DNA of 64,000 nucleotides from Peteryoungia wuzhouensis (GCF_003205195.1 NZ_QJRY01000006.1:248001-312000), one strand, 5' to 3'; positions 36,592-46,304 are shown, counted from the first letter of the stretch. Numbers and translations are program-made. Notes: generated by a model not told the origin, from the letters alone.

Positions 36592-37728
36592 ATGAAACTG
36601 AAGGCTTTATTGATCGCATCCACAGCTTCGCTGCTGTTGAGCGCGGGCACATCATTCGCTGGCCCCGAAGTCGTGTCGGGTCCCGGCGCAGAACCTGGTT
36701 GCTTCGCGCCGTGGAGCGCTGACACCAAATATATGCAATGGCCGAAGAAGGATGGCCCCTACAAGGTCGCCATCGTCAACGGGTTCGTCGGCAATACCTG
36801 GCGCATTCAGATGATCAAGACCGCCAAGGCCTATGCTCAGGACCCGGCCGTGAAGGATAAAATTGCCGAGTTCAAGGTCGTCTCGACGGGAACGGACGCG
36901 CCCGCCCAGCTTGGGGCCATCGAGGATTTCATCAATCAGGGCTATGACGCCATCGTCACGATTGCGGTTGCCCCAGACGGTTTCGATCGCGTGATCCGGC
37001 TTGCCGACAAGAACAATGTCGTCCTGGTTCCGTTCGACAATGTCCTCGACACCGACAAGGTCATGCAGGTGAACGAGAACCAGCTCGAAATGGGCCGCAT
37101 GTGGGGTCAGTTCGCGCTTGGTGAACTGCACGCCAAGGGCGTCAAGGAAGGCAAGATCCTTGAGGTGAGAGGCCTGCCCGGAAACTCCGTGGATCGCGAC
37201 CGTTCGATCGGCATCAACGAGGTGTTCACCAAGGATGGCGGCAAGTGGGAGATGGTCTCCGTCGTCGGCAACTGGGACGACGGCACCACCCAGAAGGTTG
37301 TCGCAGACGCGATTGCTGTGCACGGGCAGTTCAATGCCGTTGTGGGGCAGGGCGGTTCCAACGGGGTTATCCAGGCGCTGAAGGATGCCGGTCATCCCTG
37401 GGTGCCGATCGCCGGTGAATCGGAGAACGGCTTCCGCAAGGCCATTGCCGAGCATTCCGCTGACGGTCTCAAGGGCATTTCCATTGGCCAGTCACCCGGT
37501 CTCGTGGCGATCGCGATGAAGGCGGCAATCTCGGCGCTCGAGGGTAACGTGATGCCGCAGTTGATCTCGGTTCCGCTGCCGGTTGCGACCTACAAGGAAC
37601 TCAAAGATGGCGAGAACTACTGGTCCAACCTTCCGGACAATTTTTTCACGGTCAACGAGTTCCCACCCTGCGGCGTGAATATCTCGGGTCCGGCCATTAT
37701 GGCGCAGGACGAGTCCGACACGAATTAA
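36592..37728 (+). CDS. Periplasmic sugar-binding protein of CUT2 (ribose-type) importer
   Basis: This 378-residue protein of the Peripla_BP_4 fold has a signal peptide ending SAGTSFAG. The mature protein includes YKVAIVNGFVGNTWRIQMIK, GAIEDFINQGYDAIVTIAV and VGQGGSNGVIQALKDAG. The start at 36592 is fixed by GGAGGAGGAG immediately upstream; the frame opens earlier at 36538 without a site. It is followed by the ATPase and two permease genes. The long N-terminal stretch with Cys and Trp (GCFAPWSADTKYMQWPKKDG) before the binding domain is slightly unusual. The sugar is unknown. Confidence 0.92.
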   Translation: MKLKALLIASTASLLLSAGTSFAGPEVVSGPGAEPGCFAPWSADTKYMQWPKKDGPYKVAIVNGFVGNTWRIQMIKTAKAYAQDPAVKDKIAEFKVVSTGTDAPAQLGAIEDFINQGYDAIVTIAVAPDGFDRVIRLADKNNVVLVPFDNVLDTDKVMQVNENQLEMGRMWGQFALGELHAKGVKEGKILEVRGLPGNSVDRDRSIGINEVFTKDGGKWEMVSVVGNWDDGTTQKVVADAIAVHGQFNAVVGQGGSNGVIQALKDAGHPWVPIAGESENGFRKAIAEHSADGLKGISIGQSPGLVAIAMKAAISALEGNVMPQLISVPLPVATYKELKDGENYWSNLPDNFFTVNEFPPCGVNISGPAIMAQDESDTN

Positions 37729-37745
37729 TCCAGACATGAGGCAAG

Positions 37746-37769
37746 GCATGCCGGCTCTGGCCGGCATGC
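37746..37769 (+). other. Stem-loop between binding-protein and ATPase genes
   Basis: GCATGCCGGC (37746-37755) pairs perfectly with GCCGGCATGC (37760-37769) around a TCTG loop, 18 bases after the binding-protein stop. No real T tract follows. Confidence 0.7.
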
Positions 37770-37848
37770 TTATCTCCGGTTTCCCGTCTATGTGCCGCGG
37801 GCCGGCTGAATGAGCTTTTCATGGTGCGGATTGGGAGGAGTGAAAATC

Positions 37849-39381
37849 GTGACCGACAATAGCCATGCGGGTATTCCGATCATGGACTTGCGCGGAATTT
37901 CGAAGTCGTTCTCGGGCACCATTGCGCTGAACGGCGTCGATTTTTCCTGCCGCACCGGCAGCACTCACGCCATCCTGGGCGAGAATGGCGCAGGCAAATC
38001 GACGCTGATCAAGATCATGTCCGGGGTGCTCCAGCCCGACAGGGGCGAGATGCACCTCAACGGCCATCCGATGCGATTTTGGTCGCCTGCAGAGGCTGCG
38101 AAATGCGGGATTGTCTGTGTTTTCCAGGAACTGTCGCTGATGCCAGACCTCACTGTCGCGGACAATATTTCCATTTCCGATCCACCGCGTAGCTTCGGTC
38201 TGATCAATGGGCGCGAACAGAAACGCCGTGCCGAGGCGCTTCTCGCCCGCATCAAATGCGAAGACGTGAACCCCAATACGCTTGTGCGCAACCTGTCTCT
38301 TTCGCGCCGGCAGATGGTGGAAATTGCCAAGGCATTGGGCATGCAGCCAAAGGTGCTGATCCTGGACGAAGCGACCTCGGCGCTGACGAGCCGCGATGTG
38401 GAGACCGTCTACGGGCTGCTGGGTGACTTGAAGAACGAGAATGTCGCATCGCTGTTCATCTCTCATCGCATGCATGAGGTGGATCGGCTCTGCGATACGC
38501 TGTCTGTCTTTCGAAACGGGAGTCACGTCGACACCTTCGCCAAAGGTGAGCGCTCCTCTCAGGAGATCGTGCGCATGATGATCGGGAGAAATGTGGAGGC
38601 GCATTTTCCGCCCAAGCCGCCGCCGCGCCAGGCCTTGCCCTTCTTCGAGATCGAAAACCTCTCCTGGGAGAACCGGCTGAAAGGTGTCAATCTGCACCTG
38701 GGCAAGGGAGAGATCGTCGGGCTCGGCGGGCTGGACGGTCAGGGGCAGAAGGAATTGCTGCTCGCCCTTTTCGGCGTTTTGAGAGGCGTTGGCGGCGCCG
38801 TGAAAGCCAGCGGAAGCGCTGTTGCGGCTTCCTCGCCGTATGAAGCCAAAACCGGTAGGACACGTATAGCCCTGGTTCCGGAAGACCGGAAAACGGAAGG
38901 GCTGATGCTGCCCATGTCGATCGCAGACAACTTGCTTGCTGCCTCTTTCGACAAGGTTTGCAGCGGCCCCTTCATCAACGGGATCAAGGAAAAGGCAGCG
39001 GTCGAGGATGGCATCCGCAAACTGCAGATCAAGGTCAACAAGGCGTCCGACGCCGTGGCGACGCTGTCTGGGGGCAACCAGCAGAAGGTCGTCATCGCAA
39101 AATGGTTGATGACCCAGCCGGACGTCATCCTTTTGAACGATCCGACCCGCGGCATTGATGTCGGCACGAAGCAGGAGATCTACAAATTGATGCGCGAACT
39201 CGCCGATGCGGGCAAGGCGATCCTGTTTTATTCGACCGATTATGCCGAGCTGGTCGGCTGCTGTGACCGTGTCGCCATCATGTATGACGGCGTGATCACA
39301 AGGGAACTTAGCGGCGAGGCGATCAACGAGGAAACCATTGTCGCCGCGTCTCTCAACATCAGCGCGCAGACGGCAGCATGA
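37849..39381 (+). CDS. Sugar ABC transporter ATP-binding protein (RbsA type, two ABC domains)
   Basis: This protein of about 510 residues has two ATPase domains. The first has Walker A GENGAGKSTLIK, signature LSLSRRQMVEIAKAL and VLILDEATSALTSRD. The second has the degenerate Walker A expected in RbsA proteins (GGLDGQGQKELL), signature LSGGNQQKVVIAKWL and VILLNDPTRGIDVG. The GTG start at 37849 is preceded by GGGAGGAG with correct spacing; an ATG at 37810 lacks such a site. It overlaps the next permease gene by four bases. Confidence 0.92.
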   Translation: MTDNSHAGIPIMDLRGISKSFSGTIALNGVDFSCRTGSTHAILGENGAGKSTLIKIMSGVLQPDRGEMHLNGHPMRFWSPAEAAKCGIVCVFQELSLMPDLTVADNISISDPPRSFGLINGREQKRRAEALLARIKCEDVNPNTLVRNLSLSRRQMVEIAKALGMQPKVLILDEATSALTSRDVETVYGLLGDLKNENVASLFISHRMHEVDRLCDTLSVFRNGSHVDTFAKGERSSQEIVRMMIGRNVEAHFPPKPPPRQALPFFEIENLSWENRLKGVNLHLGKGEIVGLGGLDGQGQKELLLALFGVLRGVGGAVKASGSAVAASSPYEAKTGRTRIALVPEDRKTEGLMLPMSIADNLLAASFDKVCSGPFINGIKEKAAVEDGIRKLQIKVNKASDAVATLSGGNQQKVVIAKWLMTQPDVILLNDPTRGIDVGTKQEIYKLMRELADAGKAILFYSTDYAELVGCCDRVAIMYDGVITRELSGEAINEETIVAASLNISAQTAA

Positions 39382-40439
39382 GGGCAGGCATGGAGAGCCT
39401 CAAGAGCAATCTGGCTAACAGCGTTCGGCAAAGCCGCGCCTTCTATGGCGCACTCGCCCTGCTGCTGGTCATCTATCTTGTCTACAATATCCTCCACCCT
39501 CGCGGATTCTCGTCAGCCGTATTGGTCCAGAATGCGAATGAAACCGTCGCGATAGCGTTTCTCGCCATGGCTCAAACCGTGCCGGTTCTGCTTGGAGGCC
39601 TGGATTTGAGCGTCGGTGCAGTGATGACGCTGACCTCATGTCTTGCGTCCGAACTGGTCAACGGTTCACCCGCCGAAATCCTGTTCGGCATGGTCATCAC
39701 TCTGCTCGCGGGCACGGCATTCGGCCTGATCAACGGCATCATCGTCGTCTACGGGAGGCTGCAGCCGATTATCGTCACGCTGGCGACGGGCGCCATTGCC
39801 ATTGGCTTGGCCCTTTTCATCCGGCCGAAGCCGGGCGGCGAAATCGACGGAGACCTGAACTGGGCTGTCACCAACAGCCTATGGGACTTTGTTGATACGT
39901 ATCAGGCCTTCGATCCGGATGCCGCATGGTTTGCCCCCTTCGCGTGGATCCCCACACCGCTCGTCATTCTGATTCTCGTGGCCTTTGCGGTCTGGATGCC
40001 CTTCCGCAAGTCGGTCACCGGGCGCACCGTCTATGCTATCGGGTCAGCAGAGGGCGCGGCCTACATGTCCGGACTTCCCATCAACCGGGCCAAGATTGCT
40101 GCCTTCGCCTTGGCGGGTTTCTTTTCCGCCTGCGGCGGCCTTTATCTGGCGATCCAGACGTCCTCCGGCAATGCCGACGTGATGCAGGCTGGCGCCTATA
40201 CGCTCAATTCCATCGCAGCGGTGGTGCTTGGCGGCACATCCTTGCTGGGTGGCGTCGGCGGTGCAATCGCCTCGCTTATCGGGGCCTGCATCCTTCGCGT
40301 CATCTCCTTCTATTTCCGCATCGTTTCGATTGACCCGCTCCTCCAGCCGTTGATGGAAGGCATCGTGCTGCTGGCAGCGGTCAGCCTCGGCGCCCTGCGT
40401 ACGCTTCGAGTCAAGAACAGACTGGACCTCTTTCGCTAG
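39378..40439 (+). CDS. CUT2 ABC transporter permease (RbsC type) 1
   Basis: This 353-residue membrane protein with about 8-10 hydrophobic helices carries the RbsC-type segment VPVLLGGLDLSVGAVMTLTS. VFRP-type motifs found near the end include AAVVLGGTSLLGGVGGAIAS. The start ATG overlaps the ATPase stop; an internal ATG at 39390 is also possible. It would form a heterodimer with the second permease encoded eight bases downstream. Confidence 0.9.
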   Translation: MRAGMESLKSNLANSVRQSRAFYGALALLLVIYLVYNILHPRGFSSAVLVQNANETVAIAFLAMAQTVPVLLGGLDLSVGAVMTLTSCLASELVNGSPAEILFGMVITLLAGTAFGLINGIIVVYGRLQPIIVTLATGAIAIGLALFIRPKPGGEIDGDLNWAVTNSLWDFVDTYQAFDPDAAWFAPFAWIPTPLVILILVAFAVWMPFRKSVTGRTVYAIGSAEGAAYMSGLPINRAKIAAFALAGFFSACGGLYLAIQTSSGNADVMQAGAYTLNSIAAVVLGGTSLLGGVGGAIASLIGACILRVISFYFRIVSIDPLLQPLMEGIVLLAAVSLGALRTLRVKNRLDLFR

Positions 40440-40447
40440 GAGATGTG

Positions 40448-41407
40448 ATGACCAAATTCCTTTCCAGTATCCAGCCCGAAAACAAGCCGATCATCGCTGC
40501 CTCGCTTTGCATCATTGCCATCCTGCTGATCGGCACCGGCTATACGCTGACTATGCAGGGGACAGCGCCCCTCCTTTCGCCCCATTATCTCCTGCAGCAA
40601 CTGCAGACAGGATCGTTCCTCGGCATCGTTGCGGCGGGTATGATGATGGTAATTCTGCTTGGCCATATCGACCTTTCCGTGCCGTGGACACTGACGGCCT
40701 CGGCGATGATGGCGGCGAGCGTCGGTGGCAGCATGGCTTTGCCCACCGGCATCGCGGTCGGGCTGGTAGTGGGACTCCTGAACGGACTGGGGGTTGCCTA
40801 TCTGCGTATTCCCTCCATGATCTTCACACTGGGCGTGGATTCGGTTCTTCGGGGCCTCATGGTTGCCCATACCGGTGGATTTGCACCGCAAGATCAGGCA
40901 ACGCCGCTTATGCGGTTTCTCGCGGCCGATCATATTCTTGGCATACCCGTTGCGATCTTCGTCTGGGCAATGGTGTCGGTCTGTATAGCGGTGATCCTGA
41001 CCCGGACCGGCTTCGGACGGTCAATTTACGCAACGGGCAATCGCGAAGGCGCAGCCTATCTCTCCGGCATTCGTACCCGGCAGGTCATCGTCGGCACATT
41101 CATGGTTTCCGGTGTCTGCGCGGCGATCGCCGGCGTGCTTCTGGCCGGGTATTCGGCGAAGGCCTATCAAGGCATGGGGCTTCCCTATCTGCTGCCGGCC
41201 ATTGCAGCCGTTGTTCTTGGCGGAACGCGCATTCTCGGCGGGCAGGGACGCTACATCGGCACGCTTGTCGGCGTGGTGCTAATCGTTCTCCTGAACTCGG
41301 TGCTCTCCATCATGCAGATGCCCGAGGCGGGCCGGCAGATCATCTACGGCACTGTCATCATTGGCATGCTGTTAGCCTATGGCAGGACCGCAAAGGTGAC
41401 GTCTTGA
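40448..41407 (+). CDS. CUT2 ABC transporter permease (RbsC type) 2
   Basis: This 319-residue permease has the same fold as its neighbour: GMMMVILLGHIDLSVPWTLT near the start and IAAVVLGGTRILGGQGRYIG near the end. AGGAG before the ATG at 40448 serves as ribosome binding site. It is the last gene of the CUT2 operon, which ends here without a catabolic enzyme, so the transported sugar is probably processed by enzymes encoded elsewhere. Confidence 0.9.
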   Translation: MTKFLSSIQPENKPIIAASLCIIAILLIGTGYTLTMQGTAPLLSPHYLLQQLQTGSFLGIVAAGMMMVILLGHIDLSVPWTLTASAMMAASVGGSMALPTGIAVGLVVGLLNGLGVAYLRIPSMIFTLGVDSVLRGLMVAHTGGFAPQDQATPLMRFLAADHILGIPVAIFVWAMVSVCIAVILTRTGFGRSIYATGNREGAAYLSGIRTRQVIVGTFMVSGVCAAIAGVLLAGYSAKAYQGMGLPYLLPAIAAVVLGGTRILGGQGRYIGTLVGVVLIVLLNSVLSIMQMPEAGRQIIYGTVIIGMLLAYGRTAKVTS

Positions 41408-41779
41408 GCGGACACGCGGTTCGTAGCCTCCGCAAATTATAGTCCAAGGTCGTGCAACCTGACGGGTCGTGGGGGCCAAGGCGGCGGCCGAGCGGCGCTT
41501 CCATCTTGCCGCAATGAAATTGCGTTCCGTCCAGTCCCAAACATCGAATGCGGGTTTTGAATGTGGGTTTGCTCCAATTGTATGCCCTTTTTGATGCGGC
41601 ACCCCTTGATCGGTGAGGTTTGCGGGTCGTCTGCAATTGGCGCGGTGTTTGGTTTTAAAGTGCCAGAGTTAGCCGCAAGGGTTCCGGCGCAGCATGCGTG
41701 GCTGGTCCGAGAGCGGCTCCCGTGGGAGAGACATCCCCTCGGGTGCGTCGCCAGATCCAAGGCTCAGTGATGGCGGCTA
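41408..41779. other. 372-base convergent intergenic region, no recognised content
   Basis: Between the CUT2 permease and the convergent LacI gene I see no convincing gene, no clear terminator hairpin with a T run and no repeat. Short open frames here lack ribosome binding sites and protein-like composition. Confidence 0.6.
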
Positions 41780-42796
41780 TCAGCCGCTTTCGCCCTCGAT
41801 CAGTGTCATGGGCCAAAGCCGGCGGCGGGTGGCATCCGGATAGTGATGCGCGAAGTCTGGCATGGTGGCCAGCAGGCTCTCGGCGAGTGCAATGCCGAGA
41901 GCCCTGAGATCGGGTCGGAAACAGGTCATCACCGGATGCAGGAACTGTGCCTGGGGGCTGTACTGGCCGATGACCGCGATATCCCGGCCAGGCTTCAACC
42001 CTGCTTCCTGAAGGCCGCGATAGAAACCGACGACCGTCGCTTCGTTGAGGAGGATGATGGCGGACGGACGGTCGCGCGATTTCATCACCTGTTGCGCGAC
42101 CTGGTAGCCGCCGGGCTCGTTCGGCCCCGAGCGGTAGACATGCGCCGGCTGCAGTTCAAGTCCGTGACGTGCCAGGATGAGCCGGCAATGATCCTCGAAG
42201 ACATGGCCGAGGTTGATGTCGCCATGCGGACGGCTGATCGCGATGTGCCGATGGCCGTTGGCGACCAGACGTTCCAAGGCATCCTCCGCCATGCCCTCGA
42301 AGTCGAGGTCATACCAGGGTTGGCCCACATCGGTCTGGCTTCGGCCGAGCGTGATGAAAGGAATTTTCGCCCTGCTCAGCAATTCGAAGCGCGGATCCTG
42401 AAAGCGGGTTGCCGAGAGGATGATGCCATCCGCGAAGCCACGCGCGACGATGCGCTTCAGATAGTCATCCGGGTCTTCCTCGGATGAACACAAAAGGGCG
42501 ACGAGATCAAGCTTGTGGCGCGCCAGGACCGTCTGCACACCGTCGAACACCCGCATGAAGAAGGTGTCGCCCTGGCCGGTGATGTCGTGACCCGTCTGGA
42601 TCATGAAGCCGATGATGCCGGTCGCCCCCTTGCGGAGCGAGCGGCCGGCCTGATTGGCAACATAACCCAGTTCTTCAGCCGCCTCGAGCACGCGTCGGCG
42701 GGTCTCTTCGTTGACATCAGGCTTGCCGTTCAGCGCGCGTGAGACGGTGCCGATGGAGATATCGAGATGTTCCGCCAGTTGCCGGATGCCCTTCAT
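41780..42796 (-). CDS. LacI-family regulator of the oxidoreductase/isomerase/CUT1 operon
   Basis: This 338-residue repressor starts with the helix-turn-helix IRQLAEHLDISIGTVSRALN and hinge ETRRRVLEAAEELGYVANQA. The effector domain includes GIIGFMIQTGHDITGQGDTF and DRPSAIILLNEATVVGFYRG, and the C-terminal FRPDLRALGIALAESLLATM follows. It is divergent from the oxidoreductase operon. Two nearly identical 14-bp palindromes with a central CG, as LacI-type operators have, lie in the gap. It therefore very probably represses both itself and the operon. Confidence 0.93.
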   Translation of the reverse strand: MKGIRQLAEHLDISIGTVSRALNGKPDVNEETRRRVLEAAEELGYVANQAGRSLRKGATGIIGFMIQTGHDITGQGDTFFMRVFDGVQTVLARHKLDLVALLCSSEEDPDDYLKRIVARGFADGIILSATRFQDPRFELLSRAKIPFITLGRSQTDVGQPWYDLDFEGMAEDALERLVANGHRHIAISRPHGDINLGHVFEDHCRLILARHGLELQPAHVYRSGPNEPGGYQVAQQVMKSRDRPSAIILLNEATVVGFYRGLQEAGLKPGRDIAVIGQYSPQAQFLHPVMTCFRPDLRALGIALAESLLATMPDFAHHYPDATRRRLWPMTLIEGESG

Positions 42797-42817
42797 GACC
42801 CCTCCAAGGAACCGCGC

Positions 42818-42884
42818 CGTAATCGTTTACGAAATCTCTATTGACACATGCGGCGTCTCGTTCATAGTGTCGTAAACGTTTACG
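42818..42884. promoter_or_regulatory. Divergent promoter region with two LacI-type operators
   Basis: CGTAATCGTTTACG (42818-42831) and the perfect palindrome CGTAAACGTTTACG (42871-42884) flank TTGACA (42841-42846), which with CATAGT (42863-42868, spacer 16) forms a promoter for the rightward operon. The perfect operator sits at the expected transcription start, where a bound repressor would block initiation. The other is 22 bases before the regulator's own start codon. Confidence 0.8.
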
Positions 42885-42928
42885 GGATGTACGGAGAAGG
42901 AGCTCCGGGCATTCTTTGGGAGGGTAGA

Positions 42929-43972
42929 GTGACATCAAGGGCCGTTTTGTGCGGGTGCGGAGCCATGGCCAAGGGCTGGCTCCGGGCGCTGCAGTCAAGT
43001 TCCGAACTGAAGCAGGAGGTGGAGATCGTCGGCCTCGTTGATCTCGATCTGTCGGTTGCCAAGGCACTGGCACTTGAATTCGGTCTCGATGATGTGGTGA
43101 TCGACACGGATCTGGCGTCCGTCATCAATGCGACCAGTGCCGACATTCTGTTCGACGTCGTCGTGCCTTCTGCCCGCTTCCCGGTTGTCTCTGCGGCCCT
43201 TCGCCTCGGCTGCCACGTTCTTTCCGAAAAGCCGCTTGCCGCCTCCATGGACGAAGCGAAGGCTCTGCTGGCGCTGGCTGCGGAAACGGGCCGGGTGCAT
43301 GCCGTGGTCCAAAACCGCCGTTACATCTCCGGCGTCCGCCGCCTGCGTCGCGCCGTCGAAGATGGATTGATCGGTGAGGTCTCCGGCATCCATTGCGACT
43401 TCTTCATTGGCCCGCATTTCGGCGGCTTCCGCGAAGCGATGGACAACGTCCTTCTTCTCGACATGGCGATCCACACCTTTGATGCCGCACGTTTTGTCTC
43501 CGGCAAGCAGCCGCTCAAGGTCTATTGTGTGGAGACGAACCCGTCGGGTTCCTGGTACGCCCATGGTGCGTCGGCCAATGCGATCTTCACCCTCTCGGGT
43601 GATGCCGTTTTCACCTACCGGGGATCATGGTGCGCCGAGGGGCGCCGCACCAGTTGGGAAAGCGCCTGGAGGCTGGTGGGCTCGAAGGGCATGCTGACCT
43701 GGGACGGCGAGGAGGCTTTCGAAGCGACCCTTGCCGGCAGCGATCCGGGTCTTCTGCGTGGCCATCAGGTCGTGTCCATTCCCATGGCGCCGGATGAAGA
43801 GCAGACCCACGGACATCGCAGCGTACTGGCTGAATTCATCGACGCGATCAAAACCGGCCGCAGGCCGGAAACGGTCAGCGACGACAACATCAAGAGCCTC
43901 TCCATGGTCTTCGGTGCGATTGAAAGCGCCCGGACCGGACTTCCCGTCAGTATTTCAGTCGAAGGACATTAA
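42929..43972 (+). CDS. Gfo/Idh/MocA-family NAD(P)-dependent oxidoreductase
   Basis: This 347-residue sugar or cyclitol dehydrogenase-like enzyme has the N-terminal dinucleotide motif CGCGAMAKGW and the family motif VLSEKPLAAS (EKP). The C-terminal alpha/beta substrate domain includes NVLLLDMAIHTFDAARFVSG. The start is taken as GTG 42929 after GGGAGGGTAGA; the frame is open from 42848, but that part contains the promoter and operator. Together with the TIM-barrel isomerase it probably oxidises and then isomerises a sugar or inositol derivative imported by the downstream ABC system. Confidence 0.88.
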   Translation: MTSRAVLCGCGAMAKGWLRALQSSSELKQEVEIVGLVDLDLSVAKALALEFGLDDVVIDTDLASVINATSADILFDVVVPSARFPVVSAALRLGCHVLSEKPLAASMDEAKALLALAAETGRVHAVVQNRRYISGVRRLRRAVEDGLIGEVSGIHCDFFIGPHFGGFREAMDNVLLLDMAIHTFDAARFVSGKQPLKVYCVETNPSGSWYAHGASANAIFTLSGDAVFTYRGSWCAEGRRTSWESAWRLVGSKGMLTWDGEEAFEATLAGSDPGLLRGHQVVSIPMAPDEEQTHGHRSVLAEFIDAIKTGRRPETVSDDNIKSLSMVFGAIESARTGLPVSISVEGH

Positions 43973-43976
43973 ACCC

Positions 43977-44879
43977 GTGAGCAATCCCGCAAACTCCATA
44001 CGCGTCGGAACCATGGTCAGCGCCAGCGGCGGCAAGGCGGCTGAGCGGATCGGCCAGATCGCCGAACTCGGCTTCGAGAGCTTCGAGCCCTTCTTCTGGC
44101 AGACCACGAACGGCCAGGATCTCGCCGAGCTCGGAAAGCGTTGCATGGATGCGATCGGCGATCGCGACATCACCATGTCGACGCTCGGCATGTTCGGGAA
44201 CCCGTTGGAAGAGAAGGACATGGACCTCCAGACCCTTCAGGGTTGGAAGGATTGCATCGACAACGCCCATCATTTCGGAGCGACCTGCATCGCCGGCTTC
44301 ACAGGCCGCATCCGCAACCGGCCGCTGACCGAGAGCCTGCCGCGTTACCGCGAGATCTGGAGCGAACTTGCCAAGCGTGCGGCGGACAAGGGCGTGAAGA
44401 TCGCCTTCGAAAATTGCGCCATGGACGGCAACTGGCAGACGGGTGACTGGAACATCGCGCACAATCCCGACGCCTGGGAGCTGATCTTCAACGAGACACC
44501 GGACGAGCATATCGGGCTTGAATGGGAGCCGTGCCACCAGATGGTCTATCTGATCGATCCGATCCCACAGATCCGCAAATGGGCGCACAAGTTTTTCCAT
44601 GTGCATGGCAAGGACGCGACCATCCGCTGGGATGTGATCCGCGAACACGGCGTCTTTGGCAAACATCCCTTCGTTTTCATGCGCACGCCCGGCTTCGGCG
44701 ATACCAACTGGACGGATGTGATTTCCGAGCTGCGGCTCGCCGGCTGGTCGGGTTCGATCGACATCGAGGGTTGGCATGACCCTGTCTATCGTGATGCGCT
44801 GGAAATGACAGGGCAGGTGCACGCGCTGAATTATCTGAAGAATTGCCGGGGTGGGGACTTCGTCATCGACCCGCAATGA
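43977..44879 (+). CDS. Sugar phosphate isomerase/epimerase-like TIM-barrel protein
   Basis: This 300-residue protein belongs to the xylose-isomerase-like AP-endonuclease-2 fold family. Probable metal-binding residues are the Glu in VKIAFENCAM, the Glu/His pair in GLEWEPCHQM, the His of FFHVHGKDATI and the Glu of GSIDIEGWHDP near the C-terminus. The GTG start at 43977 follows AAGGA, and the frame opening further upstream overlaps the oxidoreductase gene. Such enzymes follow Gfo/Idh/MocA dehydrogenases in many sugar-catabolic operons. The exact epimerase or isomerase reaction is unknown. Confidence 0.87.
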   Translation: MSNPANSIRVGTMVSASGGKAAERIGQIAELGFESFEPFFWQTTNGQDLAELGKRCMDAIGDRDITMSTLGMFGNPLEEKDMDLQTLQGWKDCIDNAHHFGATCIAGFTGRIRNRPLTESLPRYREIWSELAKRAADKGVKIAFENCAMDGNWQTGDWNIAHNPDAWELIFNETPDEHIGLEWEPCHQMVYLIDPIPQIRKWAHKFFHVHGKDATIRWDVIREHGVFGKHPFVFMRTPGFGDTNWTDVISELRLAGWSGSIDIEGWHDPVYRDALEMTGQVHALNYLKNCRGGDFVIDPQ

Positions 44880-44939
44880 AGACTGCCGCCCGGCTTGGAG
44901 GAAGCCGTGCGGATCAATGGTCCAACAATGGAGGAGAGC

Positions 44940-46175
44940 ATGTCTATTCGAAAGAGCCTCGTGGCGGGCGCATTGGCGCTTGCCTCCGTATCCGCACTGG
45001 CGCTGGCTGCCCATGCGCAGGAAGAAGTCACCATTACCATCTGGAGCCTGGACAAGCCGGAACAGCCGGCCTTCAACCTGGCGAAAGAATTCGACGAGAA
45101 GGAACCCGGCATCAAGGTCGAGTATCGCCTCATCCAGTTCGACGATGTGGTCAGCGAAGCCATGCGCGCCTATTCGACCGGTCAGGCGCCCGATATCATC
45201 GCCATCGACAATCCCGACCATGCGCTTTTTGCCTCGCGTGGCGCATTTCTCGATGTGACGGATCGCGTTGCCAAATCCGAAATCATCAACCCCGAAAATT
45301 ATTTTGCCGGCCCGCTGAATTCCGTCACCTGGGATGGAAAGCTGTTCGGTGTGCCGAAGGCAACCAATACGATCGCGCTCTATTACAATGCCGACATGTT
45401 CAAGGAGAAGGGGCTGGACCCCGACAAGCCGCCGCAGACATGGGCCGAACTCATCGATGCCGCCCGCAAGCTGACGGATCCTGCCAAGAACGTCTATGGT
45501 CTCGCCTTCTCGGCCAAGGGCAATGAGGAGGGCACGTTCCAGTTCCTTCCCTGGGCCCAGATGGGCGGTGGCAGCTACCAGCACATCAATACCGACGGAG
45601 CCGTCAAGGCGCTGGAAACCTGGAAGACCATTCTGGATGAGAAGCTTGCTTCCCCCGATAGCCTGACACGCGGTCAGTGGGATTCGACCGGAACCTTCAA
45701 TTCCGGCAATGCCGCCATGGCAATCTCCGGTCCATGGGAACTGAACCGGATGTCGGATGAAGCCAAGTTCGACTGGCGCGTGGCCCTCTTGCCGGTGCCT
45801 GAGGTCGGGGCGGAACGTTCGTCCGCCATGGGTGACTTCAACTGGGCGATCTTCGCGAACAGCAAACATCCGGATGAAGCGTTCAAGGCGCTCGAATATT
45901 TTGCCTCGCAGGACGACAAGATGTTCGAGAAATATGGCCAGCTTCCGGCCCGGTCCGACATCTCGCTGCCGCCGACTGGCAATGAGAAGAAGGACGCCGC
46001 GCTGAAGGTCTTCCAGGAGCAGCTGAAATACGCGAAGGCACGTGGACCGCATCCGGAATGGCCGAAGATCTCCAAGGCGATCCAGGACGCCATCCAGGCC
46101 GCGCTCACTGGCCAGATGTCGCCGAAGGACGCGCTCGATCAAGCCGCTGAAACCATCAGCGCCGTGACCGGCTGA
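44940..46175 (+). CDS. Sugar-binding periplasmic protein of CUT1 importer (family 1)
   Basis: This 411-residue solute-binding protein has a signal peptide ending [10 protein letters not shown]. Mature features are [60 protein letters not shown] and [20 protein letters not shown]. The start at 44940 is preceded by GGAGGAGAG. It is the first transporter gene of the LacI-controlled operon and follows the isomerase gene after about 60 bases. Confidence 0.93.
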   Translation: MSIRKSLVAGALALASVSALALAAHAQEEVTITIWSLDKPEQPAFNLAKEFDEKEPGIKVEYRLIQFDDVVSEAMRAYSTGQAPDIIAIDNPDHALFASRGAFLDVTDRVAKSEIINPENYFAGPLNSVTWDGKLFGVPKATNTIALYYNADMFKEKGLDPDKPPQTWAELIDAARKLTDPAKNVYGLAFSAKGNEEGTFQFLPWAQMGGGSYQHINTDGAVKALETWKTILDEKLASPDSLTRGQWDSTGTFNSGNAAMAISGPWELNRMSDEAKFDWRVALLPVPEVGAERSSAMGDFNWAIFANSKHPDEAFKALEYFASQDDKMFEKYGQLPARSDISLPPTGNEKKDAALKVFQEQLKYAKARGPHPEWPKISKAIQDAIQAALTGQMSPKDALDQAAETISAVTG

Positions 46176-46235
46176 CCGATCGGCTGGCGGAATGGGATCA
46201 GATGTCCCGACCGCCGGCTCTTTGAACCTCCCGGA

Positions 46236-46270
46236 GGGCCGTCCTCGTTCCCCAGTTGCGGGGGCGGCCC
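46236..46270 (+). other. Imperfect stem-loop between binding-protein and permease genes
   Basis: An outer stem GGGCCG/CGGCCC (46236-46241 with 46265-46270) and an inner stem CCCC/GGGG (46250-46253 with 46260-46263) lie in the 129-base gap after the binding-protein stop. An internal loop makes it weaker than the other four such hairpins in the window. Confidence 0.45.
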
Positions 46271-46304
46271 GACCGGAGCCATGAGCGCCTGTGCGGAGAC
46301 ATCC

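Noticed and set aside
43947..46142. 731-codon minus-strand open frame across the isomerase and binding-protein genes
   Set aside because: It runs antisense to two well-recognised genes and shows no domain; typical high-GC artefact.
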